This document shows positions 59,200 to 64,000 of a stretch of 64,000 nucleotides of DNA, one piece after another; position 1 is the first letter of the stretch, and each line of letters opens with the position of its first letter. The notes under the pieces were generated by a model. It was not told where the DNA came from, ran no database searches, and saw only the letters and a program-made list of their open reading frames with translations. The position numbers and the translations under genes are program-made. The stretch is from Terana coerulea (lineage: Eukaryota; Basidiomycota; Agaricomycetes; Polyporales; Phanerochaetaceae), in NCBI GenBank assembly GCA_024811115.1, contig JAKOGH010000691.1:124001-188000 (forward strand), read 5' to 3'.

Positions 59200-60284
59200 G
59201 AAGGGCAGGGGAAGGGTAGGCACGAGAGGCTCTTCGCGCACAACGTTGTGCATGCCACAAAGTAGACATAGCGTCGCTGTTTGTGCACTCTAACTGCGGC
59301 AGAACAAACACACGCTGATTAGGTTCAGTACGCATGTACAGGAGACATCCTAAGATTCCTAACACGAATGTATCATCCACTTCTCGAAGCCATACAAGTG
59401 CGCGAAATGAACATCCGCTCTGACAGCCTAACAAAGGGACTATGAACTTTCAGTCAGCCGAGAACAAAAGGGAAGCCAATGAAGATACTCGTCTGTTATT
59501 ATATAGCAATAACGGCATGCGCTCTTCAAACAATATACGAACGAGCAAGAGGCTTCATGAGCATCCTCACGCTCGATACCTGTGTTCCAGAGGCCTCTCG
59601 TATAAGGAGATGTGATGTGCAGCACACATCGCGCATCTATCCGATATCATGCGGAACAGCTAATGTGTAAACCTTCTCCATCGTTGGCAGATAAGCTGAA
59701 ATAGGGCTGAGCGATCCGGGGATGTCGCGTTGTCGCAAGTTGAACGTTGAGCGTTTAGACATGAAGGAGGGGCGCTGCGATAGCGGCTGGCCTAATATTT
59801 TCGACAGTAAGCAGAGGCGACGCGGCGAGGGCATGGATACGGACCTGCGCGACTACTCGCAAAAGCAGAAAATAAGCGTAAAACGAGGAGACACCTCTAC
59901 CCGAGCTTCATTTCAAGGTGTCAGCTAGATCACCTAGCGTTCTCACCGACTTAAGCTTTGTTGGGATCCCAAGTTATCACTGCCCCCAGCAGACGTTTAG
60001 GGGCTGCTCCATAGCAACCAGTGGAAAGACGGCATAGTACAGTACCGCATCCAGCTAGGCCCAGCATAAGCGCACTACCGCGCCTTGAACCATCCACTTG
60101 GGAGACGTTTCATCGTAATGGGTGCTAAAGCTGTCAGGACAGACTGCGCGCGCATATGATGCTGTCTTTCCAATTCAGCAGCGGGTGCTGTACATCGGCT
60201 TTGGGATGGTCAATACCTGCAAGTGGAAATACAACAGCAGTGTATAGACATACAGGTCGCGCCGTCTCTCTACGCATCACGGCC
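59200..60284. other. Spacer between DUF6533 gene 4 and the tafazzin fragment
   Basis: No gene recognised. By position it corresponds to the 46529-47395 spacer of the presumed parent locus, but I see no extended identity by eye. Confidence 0.4.
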
Positions 60285-60467
60285 CAACACTCTCCTTCCA
60301 AGCCTCTCCACCTCTCGGAGGTAAGTGATTTCCAAAAGAAACAGCGACCGTCTGGCATGAGACTTTGGAAGCCTACTCGAACAAAACAGTGTCAGTTCAA
60401 GTTCCACAACGACAGAGTCGGACGCACCGGACAACCACATTGGAGCGACTGTTGGCAGCTCCTTAGC
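60285..60467 (-). pseudogene. Truncated, internally deleted tafazzin copy
   Basis: Minus-strand sequence matches TAZ1 from AAGGAGC...CCAATGTGG-TGTCCGGTGCGT, through the TAZ1 intron (the TTGTTCGAGTAGGCTTCC acceptor region), into TCTCATGCCAGA-GGTCGC and TTGGAAAT, then jumps to the TAZ1 3' end (GTGGAGAGGCTTGGAAGGAG versus GTGGAGAAGCTTGGGAGAAG). About 340 bp of the parent (roughly 46140-46485) is missing. Because intron sequence is retained, this is a DNA-level duplicate, not a retrocopy. It cannot encode a functional acyltransferase, as the HX4D domain is absent. Confidence 0.8.
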
Positions 60468-60469
60468 TT

Positions 60470-60691
60470 TTAGCCCCACGACCACCACTGTCCGCCTGCA
60501 CCCCTGGATCCGGAAAGCTGGTCGAAATTGGGTGCGCCATTTCCAGGGGATCCGATGTCGGGCGGCGGCGGCGGGATCCGGCGAAGCAGCAAACAATCCC
60601 GCGGAAGCACGAGGGCGTCCACTGGACAGAAGCCGACTATGCAGAGAAGGAGGAGGGCGATCAACATATTGAAGGCGGTTGAATTGGGCAT
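60470..60691 (-). CDS. Small secreted protein candidate
   Basis: A 73-residue frame, MPNSTAFNMLIALLLLCIVG then FCPVDA, with a strong hydrophobic signal peptide (probable cleavage after VDA), followed by a short mature part rich in Pro and Gly (RRIPPPPPDIG, SGSRGAGGQWWSWG). An in-frame upstream ATG at 60766 would add 25 residues and spoil the signal peptide. The stop lies right at the edge of the tafazzin fragment, so its 3' end may have been created by that rearrangement. No homologue recognised. Confidence 0.45.
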   Translation of the reverse strand: MPNSTAFNMLIALLLLCIVGFCPVDALVLPRDCLLLRRIPPPPPDIGSPGNGAPNFDQLSGSRGAGGQWWSWG

Positions 60692-61738
60692 TGTACAACT
60701 GGCGTGCGCTTGGAGTGGTGTTACGCGTTGGGTGTGTGCGCGGTCTGTCACCGTCTGAGAATGCATCCAACCCTACAGACAAGGAAGCAGACCACTCACA
60801 GACTGTACGTGTGCTCGAGAAAACCTGCTCTAAGGAAGACTTGCTGCCCTCCAGCGCACCCTATTTATCGTTTCTCGGGCAAGTCTCGGGGGACGAGGAC
60901 GCCGGCAGCATATGTTTCGTACAATGCAAACTTCCTCTGCGGAACAGCAAAATGTCAGAATCCAGCGGTTACATGGTGAGAAGGCAATGTCTCAGTGTGA
61001 GCTTCAGATCCATATATCAGCGCCACAAAGCGTCTACCAGCGTGGTGAGTGCGATGAACGTTCATCTCGCGAGGCTCGACGGTATGAGCCTCAGTGATCT
61101 TCTGAGGACCGCATCCCTGCTGGTTTGGAAGAGGGTGGGCTGGCTAGTTCCGAATGGCGGTGGGTGCGCTGCATATGTCGGTGCATTGTACGAATTCTGG
61201 CAGTAATCCGCGGTCGCCCCGCAAGATATATACAAGCGTGATATCCGCGCTTCACACTAAGTTTGATAAACAATTTGGCACGACGATCCTTGTGTAGGAA
61301 CGGCCACACGTTCAGTGTTTCGCTGTCCATCTATCAAGGGCAGGTACGCGCATTAGCGTAATGCCACTGCAGAAAAGCCGAACTCACCGGGTATTCAACT
61401 GCGATATCTTGCGAGATAATGGTCGACGATCTGAAAGGAGGTGAGTCGCAAGGATAGATATTTCTCCAAATTTTCCATTCAATTCGCCACGGATGTTACT
61501 GTGCGAAAGTTATAGTAGGTGTCACATTAATTGATTTACACTGGGAACTTGAACGGGACGGGAGAGTATGCATGAGGTGTACAGTAGGGTATCGTCTGTC
61601 TGAAATGTTCATTGTGGGTCGTAAAGGTCGTAACGTCATGCGTTCCTGGAAGAAACCAATTCACCACGTTCAGCATATTTCGGGAACATTAGACCAGGAG
61701 ACTTACGCCAGATTCTGTCGGTGATGCTGGTGAGCAGC
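60692..61738. other. Spacer with overlapping open frames
   Basis: A 175-residue plus-strand frame (60679-61206) overlaps the small secreted protein in antisense and has no domain; it is not called. Otherwise noncoding. Confidence 0.4.
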
Positions 61739-62634
61739 TTAACACGCGCATCCGCCCCCACCCACATCCTCCTCCGCATCATCTAGTGAGATAGTGCCCG
61801 GCATGCTGGAGTTGCTCTTCTGCACCTGGGTAGCTGCCGTACCAGTGGCATTCTTCGCTCCAGCCTTTGTTCCAGCCGCAGCCTTTCCAGCCTTGCCTGT
61901 ACCTTTCTCGGCACTCCAAAGCTCGGGTTCGGCCACAATGCGTCGCACGACTTCCTCGAAAGCATCCTCGACGCCGACAGCGGTCTTGGCTGAGGCTTCA
62001 AAGAACAGGCTGTTCATGCGGGTGGCAAAGTGTTGGCCTTCGGAGTAGGTGACTTGGCGAGAGTATTCCTATTCCGAGAACAAGACGTGTAAGCAAAAGT
62101 GAACATGGAACCACGACTGAGACTTACTTTATCCACCTTGTTCCCTACAACCATCTTCACCACCTTCGGACTAACGTAAGTCTCAAGCTCGCTGAACCAC
62201 TTCGGGAGCGCATCGAACGACTCTCGGTTCGCGACGTCATACACCAGGAACACGCCGTGTGCACCACGGTAGTAGGAGGAAGTGATAGTACGGAAGCGTT
62301 CTTGCCCAGCGGTGTCCTATATCAAATACATCAAGTAGACGACAGAATTGCAGGTCCATGTATGCGCACCCAAATGCTCAGCTTGACCTTCTTTCCGTCT
62401 ATATCCATCTTGTGCACCTGTAGAGCTTCTTTTGAGTCACTGTTGCGGCAGTACATGCTATGAATAGTGGATGGAAAGGTAACTCACTCTAAAATCCACA
62501 CCGATAGTTGCGCTCGCCTCGTCCTCCGGAACCCATTGCTCATCGGAGAACCGCAGCAACAAGCTGCTCTTTCCAACAGAGCTGTTTCCTATGAGGAGTA
62601 GCTTGACATTGATTGGTGGTTGCGCCGAGGCCAT
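61739..62634 (-). CDS. Rab18-like small GTPase
   Basis: Membrane-traffic GTPase; Rab18 relatives act at ER and lipid droplets. Exons 62488-62634, 62370-62417, 62128-62316 and 61739-62068 join in frame (about 237 residues). The start [17 protein letters not shown] leads to the P-loop GNSSVGKSS, switch I ATIGVDFR, switch [13 protein letters not shown], the Rab18-like [20 protein letters not shown], the guanine motif GNKVDK and EASAKT. The hypervariable tail is Ala/Gly-rich and ends GGGGCAC, a double-cysteine (CAC) geranylgeranylation motif. Intact. Confidence 0.93.
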
Positions 62635-64000
62635 GTTTGTGCACGAAATGAGGGAATAAGGGTGGACTCTGCGTCGGGTTGGGCCTGAGGTAATATGGAG
62701 AAAAGTCGACGAATTCTAGCGGATTCTCAGTACGTAGTTGTAAGGGCCTCTCTGGCTGTGTGAGAGGTAGATGTAGGGGTTTACAGAACGTGGTTGCGTG
62801 CAGGCTTAAAGCTGCTCAGTGAGGGTAGAGGTACGTAAATGAGGTGCTCGGAGGCGCGTGTGGCCAATGTGCTCCCTGTGTGCTCCACAACTCAGCGCTC
62901 CGGTCCGCATTGGCGGTGGGCGGATCAAATTGATGCGCCATGCGCTCCGATGCCATGAAGAATCAGTCCCGTGTTGATCTCAAGCGAAACTTGTCCTGCG
63001 AGAATTGAGTGTCTACTGCCTATAGAGCGATAGTTTCACATAGTAGCTCGCGGTCTAGGGCAAGTCTCGTGATACGTATTTGATGTTACTTGACGAATAT
63101 TAATCTCTCAGTGTTGCTCTGGTCATGTTCTGGTCTATAGAGAGCGGTGAGGAGCAACTCGAGTTGCTCTAATGATAAGTGAGTATTTGAGCTGTGAACA
63201 ATACATCGCAAGGTGATCTTCACCCGCTCGGCCAGAGCCCCGAAAGTCTATGTCCCTCCCGCCTGCACTCTCATCTACAGGAAACACGCCGGCTCAAGAT
63301 GACCACGTAGCCGGGATAGCCGGAAGTGGACGGGAGTCGTTGCGGCCTGGTGGATGGAGAGATGCCGGGGCAGCGTAGGGAGACGACATTGGTCCATGTA
63401 ACACCATCATGTACGCTCCCAGTGCAAAAGTGATCAAAGGAATATTTATGCATATTATTTTTGGTAATAAGATCAACCGAAGGAGCTGGGATACGTCAGT
63501 CAATCTTTGGGAATGCGTGAAGCTCGATGGGACTTAGCAGCCAGCACTCCAACGATATGCTAGGAGCACATTATAGTACTCACAGAGGCTTATATACCAA
63601 CCATTGACTGCAGCACTTTCTCATGTCGAAATCAACGCGGGCGGGTTTCAGCGCACATTTCCGAAGTGCAATGCGCTTGTACCATCAAACAGGTTGTACA
63701 TGTGTTCCTCGTCTTTAGCACAGCCCTACGGCATTGAATCGATATTGCAAGACCATATTGTGTGGAAATAGCATTTGTGTTGGTCTACTACGTCCCGAAC
63801 AGAACCACAGGGATCAAAAGCAGGGCGACGGCATATGTGGCGATTTGGACGCAACTGGCCGCGCTTCAACTCCAATCTGCTGACCTGCGTCGTCGTGCGT
63901 ACACTCAGCGATACGATGTCACGGTAGGGAGACCTTTGTTAAGACTCACCGCCTACCCAATCCGATCCGCGGTCACGCTACGTCCCTCGAAGACCAAGGT
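62635..64000. other. Terminal spacer, no gene seen
   Basis: Upstream region of the Rab gene (minus) and beyond. Only short frames without motifs; a few AT-rich tracts (near 63080-63110 and 63440-63470). Confidence 0.45.

Noticed and set aside
60285..60467. Processed (retro-) copy of tafazzin
   Set aside because: The copy retains parent intron sequence, so it arose by DNA duplication rather than reverse transcription.
60679..61206. 175-residue plus-strand open frame
   Set aside because: No motif, low-quality composition and antisense overlap with the better-supported small secreted protein.

Overview
This window looks like nuclear DNA of a filamentous basidiomycete, most likely an Agaricomycete and possibly a Polyporales wood-decay fungus. 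The evidence is the gene style: many short GT-AG introns of about 50-60 nt (plus two apparent GC-AG introns), moderately high GC, and genes typical of that group, including the DUF6533 membrane family, an M36 fungalysin, stand-alone SRA-YDG proteins and an EOS1-like protein. The order-level placement is inference. No species can be named from sequence alone.

Layout. 0-8 kb: a partial MFS transporter (minus), squalene epoxidase ERG1, a second paralogous MFS transporter, and a tandem pair of METTL7-like methyltransferases, each broken by a different single-base shift. 8-13.5 kb: a decayed F-box gene, a broken basidiomycete-type hypothetical gene and an EOS1-like ER membrane protein. 13.5-19.3 kb: a gene-poor stretch with a perfect 33-bp palindrome. 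19.3-24.4 kb: a small cysteine-rich gene, DPH2 (minus) and TOM70 (plus). 25-37.8 kb: a DUF6533 gene, an SRA-YDG gene (minus), a bifunctional lysine-ketoglutarate reductase/saccharopine dehydrogenase, an APH-fold kinase and a second SRA-YDG gene (plus). 38.4-43.4 kb: a cytochrome P450 and a monocarboxylate-type MFS transporter. 45-60.5 kb: tafazzin TAZ1 followed by a DUF6533 gene, another DUF6533 gene, a tRNA-headed SINE-like insertion, a fungalysin, then a DUF6533 gene and a tafazzin fragment in the opposite orientation (a probable inverted segmental duplication), and a small secreted protein. 61.7-62.6 kb: a Rab18-like GTPase.

Functionally this is mainly housekeeping (sterol synthesis, diphthamide synthesis, mitochondrial import, cardiolipin remodelling, vesicle traffic) mixed with accessory families (MFS, P450, DUF6533, SRA, F-box, secreted protease). 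No biosynthetic cluster is evident. The most notable non-gene feature is a roughly 540-bp element with a tRNA-like head carrying A and B boxes, a 16-nt poly(A) tail and a perfect 13-bp target-site duplication (52079-52643).

Caution: single-base frame breaks occur in many otherwise conserved genes, mostly in or next to short homopolymers. Either the sequence carries residual indel errors or several genes are truly damaged. Frame breaks alone are therefore weak evidence for pseudogenes here.
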